A DNA stretch of 64,000 bases, taken from Prado023 sp963818445 (lineage in GTDB: Bacteria; Actinomycetota; Actinomycetes; S36-B12; CAIYMF01). Below the pieces are notes generated by a model. The model had not been told where the DNA came from. It saw only the letters and a list, made by a program, of their open reading frames with translations, and ran no database searches. Of the stretch, positions 27,582 through 35,447 are shown piece after piece. Both the position numbers and the translations under genes were made by a program. Location of the stretch: positions 186,001 through 250,000 of the forward strand of contig CAWFSG010000019.1 of assembly GCA_963818445.1 (NCBI GenBank), in the 5' to 3' direction. Every line of letters begins with the position of its first letter. Within the stretch, counting starts at the first letter, position 1.

Positions 27582-28379
27582 GTGCACCGCGTGGAGATCC
27601 CTGTCGGCAACCCAGACATCCGGTTCGGCCTCGAGGGGCGAGTGTGCCTGATCACCGGGGCGGCGCAGGGGATCGGGGCTGCCTGCGCCCGGCGCTTCGC
27701 GCATGAGGGCGCGAAGGTCGTCGTCGCCGACGTCGACGACGTGCGCGGCGCGGCCGTGGCCGCCGAAGTGGGTGGGCGCTTCCTGCACTGCGACGTGGGG
27801 GAGGGGCGCGACGTCACCGCGACGGTCGCGGCCGTCATCGCCGAGTACGGTCGCATCGACGTGCTGGTCAACAACGCCGGGATCGCTCGTGCCGCCGACC
27901 TGCTCGAGGTGACCGAGGAGGACTTCGATGCGGTCCTGCGGGTCAACCTCAGGGGCGCCTTCCTGATGGCCCAGGCGGTCGCGCGCCACATGGTGGCCGC
28001 CGGCACGGGGAGCATCGTGAACCTCAGCTCGGTCAACGGAACCTTCACCATCCCGACGATCGCGAGCTACAACATCAGCAAGGGCGGCATGAACCAGCTC
28101 ACCCGGGTGTTCGCCCTCGGCCTGGCCGACAAGGGTGTGCGGGTCAACGCAGTCGCACCCGGGACGATCGCCACCGAGATGGCGGCCGCCTCGGTGCTGG
28201 TGGATGAGGCGGCCCGGCGGCGCGTGATGAGCAGGACCCCGATGAAGCGCTTCGGTGCGCCGTCGGAGGTTGCCGACGTGGTGGCCTTCCTCGCCAGCGA
28301 CGCAGCCAGCTACGTGACCGGCGAGATCGTCGTCATCGACGGCGGACGCATGACCCTGAACTACACGGTCGAGGTGTGA
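27582..28379 (+). CDS. Short-chain dehydrogenase/reductase
   Basis: 265 residues. Classical SDR: cofactor loop TGAAQGIG near residue 28, NNAG near 98, catalytic Ser in NLSSVNG and YNISK (Tyr-x3-Lys) near 163, and a C-terminal GEIVVIDGG. The acidic residue after the second strand (VVADVDD) suggests NAD rather than NADP. Substrate unknown. It follows arsM by 55 bases on the same strand, but no arsenic role is known for this family, so the link may be only positional. GTG 27582 taken as start; GTG 27591 is an alternative. Confidence 0.82.
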   Translation: MHRVEIPVGNPDIRFGLEGRVCLITGAAQGIGAACARRFAHEGAKVVVADVDDVRGAAVAAEVGGRFLHCDVGEGRDVTATVAAVIAEYGRIDVLVNNAGIARAADLLEVTEEDFDAVLRVNLRGAFLMAQAVARHMVAAGTGSIVNLSSVNGTFTIPTIASYNISKGGMNQLTRVFALGLADKGVRVNAVAPGTIATEMAAASVLVDEAARRRVMSRTPMKRFGAPSEVADVVAFLASDAASYVTGEIVVIDGGRMTLNYTVEV

Positions 28380-28508
28380 ATGGGCGATACCGACGGCCCT
28401 TGCGCCGCACGGCTCCGCGAGCTGCCCCGCGATTGAAGCGACGGCCCCGGCGGCGATAGCGGCGTCATCAGGACGAGCGCCTCGCCATCCCAGTCGGGAA
28501 CCGGCTGC

Positions 28509-30506
28509 CTACTTGCGGTGACCCTTTGACTTCTCCTTCGCCTTCGGGGCGTCGACAAGCTTGCCCGGCTTCTCCTGCTTCTTCTGCTTCGCCCGCTTCG
28601 GCGGTTCGGTGCTCTCAGGCTCGTACCGGAAGAAGACCGCCCCGAGGGGTGGGATCACGATCGTGGCGCTGGCCGGGAAGCCGTAGTAGGGGTCGGCCTG
28701 AGCCGATATCGCGCCGTTGTTCCCGTGGGCGCCGGTGCCGTCGTAGACAGCGGCGTCGGAGTTGAAGATCTCCTTCCACGTTCCGGTTTCGGGGAGGCCG
28801 ACACGGTGCTGGGTCCACGGTTCGGAGGCGAAGTTGACCGCCACCGCGATCTGTTGGCCGGCACCGTCGAAGCGCAGCCACGCGAAGGTGTTGCCGCCGG
28901 CGTCGCCGCTGTCCATCCACCGGAAGCCCTCGGGGCTGCTGTCGAGCTTCCACAGGGCGGGGTGCGTCCTGTAGAGCTCGTTGAGGTCCTGGAACATCCG
29001 CTGCAGGCCGTGATGGCCCTCGAGGTCGGCGACCCACCATTCCAGGCTGTCGTCCTCGTTCCACTCCGGCCGCTGCCCGAACTCGCATCCCATGAACACC
29101 AGCTGCTTGCCGGGGAAGGCCCACATGAAGGAGTAGAACGCGCGCAGGGTGGCGAACTGGCGCCAGGGGTCCTGGGGGACCTTGTTGATCATGGAGCCCT
29201 TGCCGTGGACGACCTCATCGTGGCTGATCGGCAGGATGAAGTTCTCCGTGTACTGGTAGATCATCGCGAAGGTCATCTCGTGGTGGTGGTACTGCCGGTG
29301 GATCGGCTCCAGTGAGAGGTAGCCCAGGGAGTCGTTCATCCAGCCCATGTTCCACTTGAAGCCGAACCCGAGGCCCCCGTGATCCACGGGCTTGGTGACC
29401 CCGGTGAAGGCAGTGGACTCCTCGGCGATCATGACCACCCCGGGCACCCGCTCGTACAGGTGCCGGTTGACGTAGCGCAGGAAGTCGATGGCATCCAGGT
29501 TGTGGTTGCCGCCATGCTCGTTGGGGACCCACTGGCCGTCCTCGCGGCCGTAGTCGAGGTACACCATGGACGCGACCGCGTCGACGCGCAGCGCGTCGAA
29601 GTGGAACTCCTTGGTCCAGTACAGCGCGTTGGAGACGAGGAACGACTTCACCTCGTTGCGCCCGTAGTTGAAGATGTAGGTGCCCCACTCCTTGTGCTCG
29701 CCCTGGCGCGGATCGGCGTGCTCGTACAGCGCCGTTCCGTCGAACCGGCCCAATGCCCAACTGTCCTTCGGGAAGTGCCCCGGGACCCAGTCCAGGATCA
29801 CGCCGATCCCGGCCTGGTGCAGCCGGTCAACCAGGTAGCGCAGCTCGTCCGGGCGACCCAAGCGCGACATCGGGGCGAAGTAGTTGGTGACCTGGTAGCC
29901 CCATGAAGCCTCGAGCGGGTGCTCGGACACCGGCATGAACTCGACATGGGTGAAGCCCATCCGGGTCACGTACTCGACGAGTTCGTCGGCCAGGTCCAGG
30001 TACGTCCGTCCCTTGCGCCACGAGCCCAGATGCACCTCGTAGATCGAGGCGGCGGACTCGTGCGGCACCTGCGTGGCGCGCCGGGTCATCCACTCGTCAT
30101 CGCTCCACACGTACCTGCTCTCGTACACGATCGACGCGTTCGAGGGGGCCCGTTCAGCGAACCGGGCCATCGGGTCGACCTTCTCCTGCCACACGTCGTC
30201 GGCACCCAGGACGTTGTACTTGTACAGCGTGCCCTCACCGACCCCCTCGACGAACAGCGCCCAGATGCCGGACCCGGGGACCAGGGCCATCGCATCCCCG
30301 GTCCAGCCGTTGAAGTCCCCGTTCACCCGGACCGACTTCGCGTTCGGCGCCCACACCGCGAACCGGGTGCCCCGAACCTCGCCACGCTCGTCGTCGGTCA
30401 CGGTGACCACATGGGAGCCCAGGCGTCGCCAGCACTCCGTGTCCCCACCGTTGTGGAATCCCTCGAGATCCCATCCGGTCAATCCACCTGCCATGTCGTG
30501 GGCCAT
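28509..30506 (-). CDS. glgB: 1,4-alpha-glucan branching enzyme
   Basis: 665 residues from ATG 30506, with GAGAGGAA upstream. N-terminal CBM48 domain (FAVWAPNAKSVRVNGDFNGW) at about 45-130, then a GH13 barrel: nucleophile region DALRVDAV, general acid in MIAEESTAF, and ISHDEV, with YEVHLGSWRK and a C-terminal beta domain. It makes the alpha-1,6 branches of glycogen. The last ~25 residues are a lysine-rich tail (KRAKQKKQEKPGK) not usual for GlgB. No other glycogen gene lies nearby. Confidence 0.93.
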   Translation of the reverse strand: MAHDMAGGLTGWDLEGFHNGGDTECWRRLGSHVVTVTDDERGEVRGTRFAVWAPNAKSVRVNGDFNGWTGDAMALVPGSGIWALFVEGVGEGTLYKYNVLGADDVWQEKVDPMARFAERAPSNASIVYESRYVWSDDEWMTRRATQVPHESAASIYEVHLGSWRKGRTYLDLADELVEYVTRMGFTHVEFMPVSEHPLEASWGYQVTNYFAPMSRLGRPDELRYLVDRLHQAGIGVILDWVPGHFPKDSWALGRFDGTALYEHADPRQGEHKEWGTYIFNYGRNEVKSFLVSNALYWTKEFHFDALRVDAVASMVYLDYGREDGQWVPNEHGGNHNLDAIDFLRYVNRHLYERVPGVVMIAEESTAFTGVTKPVDHGGLGFGFKWNMGWMNDSLGYLSLEPIHRQYHHHEMTFAMIYQYTENFILPISHDEVVHGKGSMINKVPQDPWRQFATLRAFYSFMWAFPGKQLVFMGCEFGQRPEWNEDDSLEWWVADLEGHHGLQRMFQDLNELYRTHPALWKLDSSPEGFRWMDSGDAGGNTFAWLRFDGAGQQIAVAVNFASEPWTQHRVGLPETGTWKEIFNSDAAVYDGTGAHGNNGAISAQADPYYGFPASATIVIPPLGAVFFRYEPESTEPPKRAKQKKQEKPGKLVDAPKAKEKSKGHRK

Positions 30507-30790
30507 TCGATGTTCCTCTCTGGCGGAACTCGGCGGTGTCCAGGCGAAGCGGCTGGCGCGCACCGGGTGCTCACCTACGATTGTTCACCGGGGCGCGCGC
30601 ACGGCGCATCCCGGGGCGGGGACTCCAGTCGGTGACGTCCAACCGGTCGGGATCGCGAGGCGGGCATTTGGTGCACGAGGAGTAGCAGTTGTCTGGGTTC
30701 CGTACTGCCAGGGCAGGGGGTTTGGGCCTGTCCGGGCGTCGCGCGTTCAGACGGTCGCACAAACAGGTGTCGGGCCGACTCCAGAAACGC
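30507..30790. other. Non-coding region upstream of glgB
   Basis: About 280 bases between the glgB start and the terminator of the tRNA cluster. It should contain the glgB promoter, but I see no clear -35/-10 pair and no believable gene on either strand. Confidence 0.5.
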
Positions 30791-30817
30791 GAGAACCCCC
30801 ACGTGGTGGGGGTTCTC
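30791..30817 (-). terminator. Hairpin terminator after the tRNA-Gly-Cys-Val cluster
   Basis: GAGAACCCCCAC and its exact complement form a 12-pair stem with a three-base loop, five bases beyond the 3' end of tRNA-Val in the direction of transcription. The following sequence has only a short T run, so termination would rest mainly on the very stable stem. Confidence 0.7.
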
Positions 30818-30822
30818 GTTGG

Positions 30823-30895
30823 TGGGCGATACAGGAATCGAACCTGTGACCTCTTCCGTGTCAAGGAAGCGCGCTAGCCCCTGCGCCAATCGCCC
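30823..30895 (-). tRNA. tRNA-Val (anticodon GAC)
   Basis: 73 nt. The acceptor stem GGGCGAT pairs with ATCGCCC; the anticodon stem CTTCC/GGAAG encloses TTGACAC, giving GAC; the T arm reads GGTTCGATTCC. CCA is not encoded. Last gene of the Gly-Cys-Val cluster. Confidence 0.95.
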
Positions 30896-30912
30896 AGACT
30901 ATGGATCTTACG

Positions 30913-30983
30913 AGGTGGCGACGGGATTTGAACCCGTGTACACGGCTTTGCAGGCCGTTGCCTCGCCTCTCGGCCACGCCACC
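30913..30983 (-). tRNA. tRNA-Cys (anticodon GCA)
   Basis: 71 nt. Acceptor GGTGGCG/CGCCACC; anticodon loop CTGCAAA gives GCA; T arm GGGTTCAAATCCC. CCA is not encoded. Middle gene of the cluster. Confidence 0.95.
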
Positions 30984-31009
30984 GTGAGCCCTCGATCGGA
31001 CCCCTTGCG

Positions 31010-31082
31010 AGCGGACGACGGGATTCGAACCCGCGACCCTCACCTTGGCAAGGTGATGCGCTACCAGCTGCGCTACGTCCGC
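31010..31082 (-). tRNA. tRNA-Gly (anticodon GCC)
   Basis: 73 nt. Acceptor GCGGACG/CGTCCGC; anticodon loop TTGCCAA in the stem TCACC/GGTGA gives GCC; T arm GGGTTCGAATCCC. CCA is not encoded. First gene of the cluster. Confidence 0.95.
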
Positions 31083-31104
31083 AATGCCCGTTGGGCACCC
31101 CCGA

Positions 31105-31134
31105 AGGATAGCCCATCGCGGCAGCCCCCTCCAA
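31105..31134 (-). promoter_or_regulatory. Possible promoter of the tRNA cluster
   Basis: TTGGAG, 18 bases, then TATCCT, read on the minus strand, ending 22 bases before tRNA-Gly. A reasonable but not strong housekeeping-sigma pair. Confidence 0.4.
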
Positions 31135-31192
31135 AATCAGGCGCCCACCACACGGGCTGACAGGAGGGCCGCAGGACTCCTAGTCTCACAGC

Positions 31193-32230
31193 GTGCCCAC
31201 GACCCTCACGGACCCGATCGCGGTCGTGGGCCCTTGGACCGCCACCGACCTCGTGGAGGTGACCGACGACACCGCCGCCCTGGACGAAACCGGTCGCTGG
31301 ATCGTGGCCATCTCCTTCGAGGGCCGCGCCACGCTGGCCCGCTTCGCCACGTGGGAGCAGCGTTCGCCGACTGCCGATGAGGTCGGGACCTGGGCGGGTC
31401 CCCACCTTGACTCCTGGACCTCCTCCCTCGACGAGGACGCCTACATCGCCGCCGTCGAGGCCGTCCGCGGGCACATCAGCCGGGGCGAGGTCTACCAGGC
31501 CAACATCTGCCGCGTCCTGCGCGCGCCGATGGACCCGGCGTCCGACATCGTGGCGTTGCACGCGCTCCTTGTCGGCCGGCACCCGGCGCCGCACTCCGGG
31601 GCGTTGCGGCTCCCGGAGCATTCAGTCCACATCGCCTCGGCGTCACCTGAGCTCTACCTACGACGATCCGGGCAGCACGTGACGTCGCGGCCCATCAAGG
31701 GCACGGGTGTGCGCGCAGCGGATCTGCTGTCCAAGGACGAGGCTGAGAACATCATGATCGTCGATCTCGTCCGCAACGATCTGGGGCGCGTGTGCGCGAC
31801 GGGTTCGGTCACCGTGCCCGCGCTGCTCGACGTCGAGTCACACCCCGGCCTCGTGCACCTCGTCTCCACCGTGGCAGGAGACCTGCGCCCCGGAACCACG
31901 TGGCCACAGATCCTGGCAGCCACCTTCCCTCCGGGCTCGGTGACCGGGGCCCCGAAGCTCGCCGCGCTGGACATCATCCGCGCACAGGAATCCGGACCCC
32001 GGGGACCGTACTGCGGGGCATTCGGATGGGTCGACGCCGACGCCGGGACCGCCGAGCTGGCGGTCGCGATCCGGACCTTCTGGCGCGAGGAGACCGACGC
32101 CGGATCCATGCTCGCCTTCGGCACCGGCGCGGGCATCACATGGGACAGCGATCCGAGGGCAGAATGGCGCGAGACGATGTTGAAGTCCGCGCGGCTGCTG
32201 GCGGTCGCGGCCGATCAGGAGGTGCCGTGA
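31193..32230 (+). CDS. pabB: Aminodeoxychorismate synthase component I-like
   Basis: A 345-residue chorismate-binding enzyme from GTG 31193. Conserved features: EVYQANICRVLRAP (substrate channel), SASPELYL, the catalytic region SRPIKGTG, DLVRNDLGRVC, and PPGSVTGAPKLAALDII. PabB aminates chorismate to 4-amino-4-deoxychorismate in folate synthesis. The chain is shorter than usual at the N-terminus, with a reduced first subdomain, but the catalytic core is whole. The next gene starts within its stop (GTGA) and makes the following enzyme, which decides pabB over anthranilate synthase. Confidence 0.88.
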   Translation: MPTTLTDPIAVVGPWTATDLVEVTDDTAALDETGRWIVAISFEGRATLARFATWEQRSPTADEVGTWAGPHLDSWTSSLDEDAYIAAVEAVRGHISRGEVYQANICRVLRAPMDPASDIVALHALLVGRHPAPHSGALRLPEHSVHIASASPELYLRRSGQHVTSRPIKGTGVRAADLLSKDEAENIMIVDLVRNDLGRVCATGSVTVPALLDVESHPGLVHLVSTVAGDLRPGTTWPQILAATFPPGSVTGAPKLAALDIIRAQESGPRGPYCGAFGWVDADAGTAELAVAIRTFWREETDAGSMLAFGTGAGITWDSDPRAEWRETMLKSARLLAVAADQEVP

Positions 32231-33096
32231 AGTTCTGGGTCGCAGGTGGTCTCGTGCCCGCGGAGCACGCGGCGGTGGCCGTGCTGGACCACGGATTCAC
32301 GGTGGGCGACGGGGTCTTCGAGACGCTCAAGACGGTGACCGACGCCTCTGTCGGAGTCGTGCCCTTCGCGATGGACCGCCATGTGGCCCGGCTGTCGCGC
32401 TCCGCGGCCGGGATGGGCATGGTCATGCCCGATCCCGATGACGTGCGGGATGCCCTGCTTGCAGTCTGTGCTGCCAACCCGGAACTGGCCGGCGGCGGAC
32501 GGCTGCGGGTCACGCTGACCTCGGGGACGGGGCCGCTCGGATCCGATCGGAACTCCGGCTCCCCGACGCTGGTCGTGGCCGTGGCACCCGCGTCGAGGTG
32601 GCCCTCCTCAACAACCCTGGCCCTGTCCCCGTGGCCGCGCAACGAGCGCAGCCCACTGGCGGGACTGAAGTCCACGTCCTACGCCGAGAACGTCCTCGCA
32701 CTCGCCCACGCCAAGTCCCTGGGTGCCGGGGAGGCGCTCATGGGCAACCTCGTGGGGGAGGTGTGCGAGGGCACTGGCTCCAACGTGTTCGTCGTCGCCA
32801 ATGGGCGGATCACGACACCTCCACTGAGCTCCGGATGCCTCGCGGGCATCACGCGCGCGCTGGTCATCGAGTGGTGCCTCGACGCGGGCATCGACGTCGA
32901 GCAGAGCGCCCTGGCCATGACGGACCTGTCCGGGGCCGAGGAGATCTTCATCACGTCCTCGACGCGCGACGTGCATCCGGTGGATGCCGTGATCGATGAC
33001 GACGGGCAACGCGTGTGGGCAGCTGGCCCCGCGCCGGTCACGGCGTCCGTTGCCGAGGTGTTCGTCTCTCGGTCTGCCGCCCAGTGGAACCCCTGA
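32227..33096 (+). CDS. pabC: Aminodeoxychorismate lyase (class IV aminotransferase fold)
   Basis: A 289-residue PLP fold-type IV enzyme. The N-terminus has AVLDHGFTVGDGVFETLK; the PLP lysine is in LKSTSYAENVLA, where the Lys near residue 149 precedes the Tyr-x2-Asn; then EGTGSNVFVV and SGCLAGITR follow. It splits aminodeoxychorismate to 4-aminobenzoate and pyruvate. GTG start overlaps the pabB stop by four bases, so the pair is coupled. Confidence 0.88.
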   Translation: MKFWVAGGLVPAEHAAVAVLDHGFTVGDGVFETLKTVTDASVGVVPFAMDRHVARLSRSAAGMGMVMPDPDDVRDALLAVCAANPELAGGGRLRVTLTSGTGPLGSDRNSGSPTLVVAVAPASRWPSSTTLALSPWPRNERSPLAGLKSTSYAENVLALAHAKSLGAGEALMGNLVGEVCEGTGSNVFVVANGRITTPPLSSGCLAGITRALVIEWCLDAGIDVEQSALAMTDLSGAEEIFITSSTRDVHPVDAVIDDDGQRVWAAGPAPVTASVAEVFVSRSAAQWNP

Positions 33097-33126
33097 GGTC
33101 CCAGCAGCGACAGCGAACCGGCAGCG

Positions 33127-33561
33127 TCAGACCTCCTTGAGGCCCTCACCGAGGATCAGGTTGATGCAGCGATCGATGTCGATGGTCGTACCCTCCTCGC
33201 CCACGGCGACGATGTCGAAGGTGCGCCGGACGAAGTGCTCGATATGGGCGCGGTCGCACTCCAGGACGGCCTGTCCCGTGGGGGAGTTCAGGGCGATGAG
33301 GATCAACGGGGTGTCCCCGTGGTTCTCGGGCCAGATGACGATGTCACCCTCGCCGGAGGGTCGCTGGAGCCCTTCGAGGATCAGGTCGCGGGCGAACATC
33401 CACTCGATGTCGGCTGCCCCGGTGCGGAACGTCGCCCGCACGGCGTAGGGCTCGTCCGAGCGATACTCAAGTTCGCAGGGCACCTCGATGGTGCGGTCGG
33501 AGTCGACCACCATCCGCAGCGACAGCTCTGCTGTCACGGCGGTCGGAATGCTGCGGGACAT
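33127..33561 (-). CDS. SsgA-family sporulation/cell-division regulator
   Basis: 144 residues from ATG 33561; AGAGG eight bases upstream favours it over the GTG at 33570. The sequence follows the SsgA family closely: LSLRMVVDSDRTIEVPCELEY, SDEPYAVRATFRTG, WMFARDLILEGLQRPSGEGD and the acidic end TTIDIDRCINLIL. SsgB-type members recruit FtsZ to division sites in sporulating Streptomyces, and the family is limited to actinobacteria, mostly morphologically complex ones. A lone SsgA-like protein most often corresponds to the SsgB type. No sporulation or division gene is adjacent. Confidence 0.88.
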   Translation of the reverse strand: MSRSIPTAVTAELSLRMVVDSDRTIEVPCELEYRSDEPYAVRATFRTGAADIEWMFARDLILEGLQRPSGEGDIVIWPENHGDTPLILIALNSPTGQAVLECDRAHIEHFVRRTFDIVAVGEEGTTIDIDRCINLILGEGLKEV

Positions 33562-33715
33562 CTGGCTCACCTCTCAAGGTCAAGGCAATAACACCACCTT
33601 CGTACCCGAAACCCGTGTCACCTACCCCCACTAACATGTGAGTCGTGTCACGAATCCCGTCCGAGGACGACCCGAAACCGGCCAATGTCGGCAACTCGGG
33701 CACGCCCGGCGGACG

Positions 33716-34215
33716 ATGACCGATGACGAGAAGCCTCGCGCGATCAGATCAAGGAGGCCTCGACGGCCGCCTTCCACAAGATCGAGGCCAGCGCACCGCC
33801 GAGCGTCGCAGCTCGGCTGCGGAAGTTCCGGGAGGCACTGCGTCGCAACCGTGGGCTGGACACCGCGTGGCGGGTCCTGGTCTTCGCCCTTGGCGTCACC
33901 CTCGTCGTCGCCGGGGTCATCATGTTCGTCATCCCCGGACCGGGCTGGGCCACGGTCATCCTCGGCCTGGTCGTCCTGGCCTCGGAGTTCGGATGGGCCA
34001 ATCGCGCGCTCACCCCCGTCAAGGACGCGGCCAAGCGGGCCTCCCACGCCGCGCTGGACCCACGCAAGCGGCGCCGCAACCTCACGCTGGCGGCCATTGG
34101 CGGCGTCCTCATCGGAATCGTGCTGGTCTGGTACCTGGTCACCTACGGTTTGACCCTTGGTCCGATCCTGGCCCTGATGGACTCGTTCCTCGCCTGGTTC
34201 ACGGGCCTCTTCTGA
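33716..34215 (+). CDS. PGPGW-motif transmembrane protein (TIGR02611-like; frameshifted near 33735)
   Basis: Two or three membrane segments flank the family motif IPGPGWATVILGLVVLASEFGWA. The frame holding these reads back through a basic helical region (LRKFREALRRNRGLDTAW) to about 33727 but has a stop before any start. In the next frame ATG 33716 gives MTDDEKPR, so one missing base near 33735 would join them into about 166 residues. Function unknown. Confidence 0.7.
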
Positions 34216-34230
34216 GGCCGTGCGCTCGTT

Positions 34231-34259
34231 TTGGGTGCTGCCGGGGGAGTTGGTAGAGT
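34231..34259 (+). promoter_or_regulatory. Promoter of tRNA-Val(CAC)
   Basis: TTGGGT, 17 bases, then TAGAGT, with the -10 hexamer ending nine bases before the tRNA. Spacing is ideal for the housekeeping sigma factor. Confidence 0.6.
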
Positions 34260-34268
34260 TCTGGGACC

Positions 34269-34341
34269 GGGCGATTAGCTCAGCGGTTAGAGCGCTCGCT
34301 TCACACGCGAGAGGTCACAGGTTCGATCCCCGTATCGCCCA
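34269..34341 (+). tRNA. tRNA-Val (anticodon CAC)
   Basis: 73 nt. Acceptor GGGCGAT/ATCGCCC; anticodon stem CTCGC/GCGAG encloses TTCACAC, giving CAC; T arm GGTTCGATCCC. CCA is not encoded. The phage-derived island starts directly after its terminator, so its 3' end is the likely former attachment site. Confidence 0.95.
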
Positions 34342-34346
34342 CACCG

Positions 34347-34373
34347 GAAAAGCCCCACCACGTGGGGCTTTTC
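34347..34373 (+). terminator. Hairpin terminator of tRNA-Val(CAC)
   Basis: GAAAAGCCCCAC and its exact complement form a 12-pair stem with a three-base loop, five bases after the tRNA. The right arm ends in TTTTC, which supplies the U run. Same geometry as the terminator of the other tRNA-Val. Confidence 0.75.
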
Positions 34374-34406
34374 GCTTGCCTGGGATTCACTGATCCAAGG
34401 ATCTGA

Positions 34407-34698
34407 TCCAAACCAGCCCTCCTGCTGGCCCTCTGTCGGGTTGCCGACCTCGCGCACGACCTCCGCGCCGACCTCGAGGCCAACGGCGTCACGTATGAAT
34501 TCCCGCGGACGGCGCTACCCGAGCCCATCACTGGCCGCGGACTGGGAGGCCTAGAAGCGCCTCGGGGCCGGGCTCAGCCTGTTCGGGCTCACACCTGGGG
34601 ACAGGTCGCGGATGGGGCTCGCTGGGGTTCGGCCTCAGTCGAAGTTCGAGTTGCTGGCCCTGTCGCGGCCGACGACGACGACCGACCCCGCCTCTTAG
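34407..34698 (+). pseudogene. Phage small terminase subunit fragment (P27 family)
   Basis: No start codon. One frame gives LLLALCRVADLAHDLRADLE and ANGVTYEF, typical of the helical part of P27-type small terminases; about 34560 the homology passes to the next frame with LSLFGLTPGDRSRMGLAGV and QSKFELLAL, the usual C-terminal end of that family, stopping at TAG 34698. Both the missing N-terminal part and the frame change mark it as a remnant of a DNA-packaging gene. Confidence 0.6.
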
Positions 34699-34709
34699 GG
34701 CCCAGCACC

Positions 34710-34799
34710 TCAGCCTGAAGCTGCCGGATCCACTCCAGGCTGCTGCTCCTCGGGCCAGTCGTAGTAGCCCTCGGGCGGCCGGATGTCGACGCGTCCCAT
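34710..34799 (-). CDS. 29-residue protein, unknown
   Basis: From ATG 34799, preceded by GGAGGGG. The peptide is MGRVDIRPPEGYYDWPEEQ and ends in PAASG: acidic, proline-rich and aromatic. It starts eight bases after the stop of the 41-residue gene, so the two form a small unit. No family recognised. Being short, it depends on the ribosome binding site for support. Confidence 0.45.
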   Translation of the reverse strand: MGRVDIRPPEGYYDWPEEQQPGVDPAASG

Positions 34800-34807
34800 G
34801 ACCCCTC

Positions 34808-34933
34808 CTACCGTCCCGAGATGAGCAGGGGCAGCAGGCCGAACATCAGCACCAAGAAGCCGAAGACCGTGACCTTGTACCCGTGCTGCTCCCACCACGT
34901 CGGCGCACGTTCGTCATCGACTCGCTTCTCCAT
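34808..34933 (-). CDS. 41-residue single-helix membrane protein, unknown
   Basis: From ATG 34933, preceded by GGAGGTCACG, an almost ideal Shine-Dalgarno sequence. A charged start (MEKRVDDERAPTWWEQHGYK) is followed by one membrane helix (VTVFGFLVLMFGLLPLLI) and ends in SGR. Position inside the phage remnant and coupling to the 29-residue gene suggest a phage-derived or accessory small membrane protein. No family recognised. Confidence 0.55.
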   Translation of the reverse strand: MEKRVDDERAPTWWEQHGYKVTVFGFLVLMFGLLPLLISGR

Positions 34934-35201
34934 CGTGACCTCCGTTTCGTGGGGCCGATGCCTCCATCGTGGCACGCGAGTCCTCGGGGACGCACCCCTC
35001 ACCGTGGGTGATGTATGCGGCTCGAGGGGCGCCGACTGCATACCGGGTGCATAAACCGGCAGGCCCGTACTTCTAGGTCCAGACCTGCGCCGCCGTGTAC
35101 TGCCCTAGGTGAGGGGGGTCCTCCAAGATGACAGTTTCGCGATGAGGTAGGCCGCCCCCTTCGCATATTCATGCACGCGACTGCATAGTCGCTGACGGTC
35201 A

Positions 35202-35411
35202 TCACGTTGGGTGATGGGTGTCAGGTGTTCCCCGGGACCCCCGTGCGCTCGTGCGATGCCGCCGCCATGCCAGTGCGACCGAGGCCAGCGCCATCAGCGC
35301 GCCGAGTCCCTGGAGCCCTGGGGAGTCGTCCGCCTCGCCGAGCACGACCGCCAGGACCCCGACCAGGAACAGCAGGACGAACGCCGCGGAGCGCAGAGCT
35401 GGATGATGCAC
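35202..35411 (-). CDS. Possible small two-helix membrane protein
   Basis: About 69 residues from GTG 35411, or up to 75 from ATG 35429. Two hydrophobic segments (SAAFVLLFLVGVLAVVLG and LGALMALASVALAW) are separated by an acidic turn, with a basic tail (RRHRTSARGSRG). There is no ribosome binding site, and the upstream start options lie within the inverted repeat at 35402-35430, so it may be a chance frame. Confidence 0.35.
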   Translation of the reverse strand: MHHPALRSAAFVLLFLVGVLAVVLGEADDSPGLQGLGALMALASVALAWRRHRTSARGSRGTPDTHHPT

Positions 35412-35430
35412 GGACCGAGCGTGCATCATC
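35402..35430. repeat. 11-base perfect inverted repeat after the integrase gene
   Basis: GATGATGCACG and its exact complement are separated by seven bases, 17 bases beyond the integrase stop codon. It could be a terminator stem for the integrase transcript or a protein-binding site. No T run follows. Confidence 0.6.
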
Positions 35431-35447
35431 GGCGGTGCTGACGTGGA

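Noticed and set aside
30571..30889. Frames across the tRNA-Val gene and its upstream spacer
   Set aside because: The sequence folds as a tRNA with terminator; the peptide fragments that look protein-like are translations of tRNA.
34388..34412. Direct repeat CTGATCCAA twice, as a possible attachment or integrase arm site
   Set aside because: Nine bases, only two copies and adjacent; no third copy near the integrase. Could be chance.
34999..35205. 68-codon minus-strand frame in the phage island
   Set aside because: No ribosome binding site, no hydrophobic or domain pattern; probably chance.
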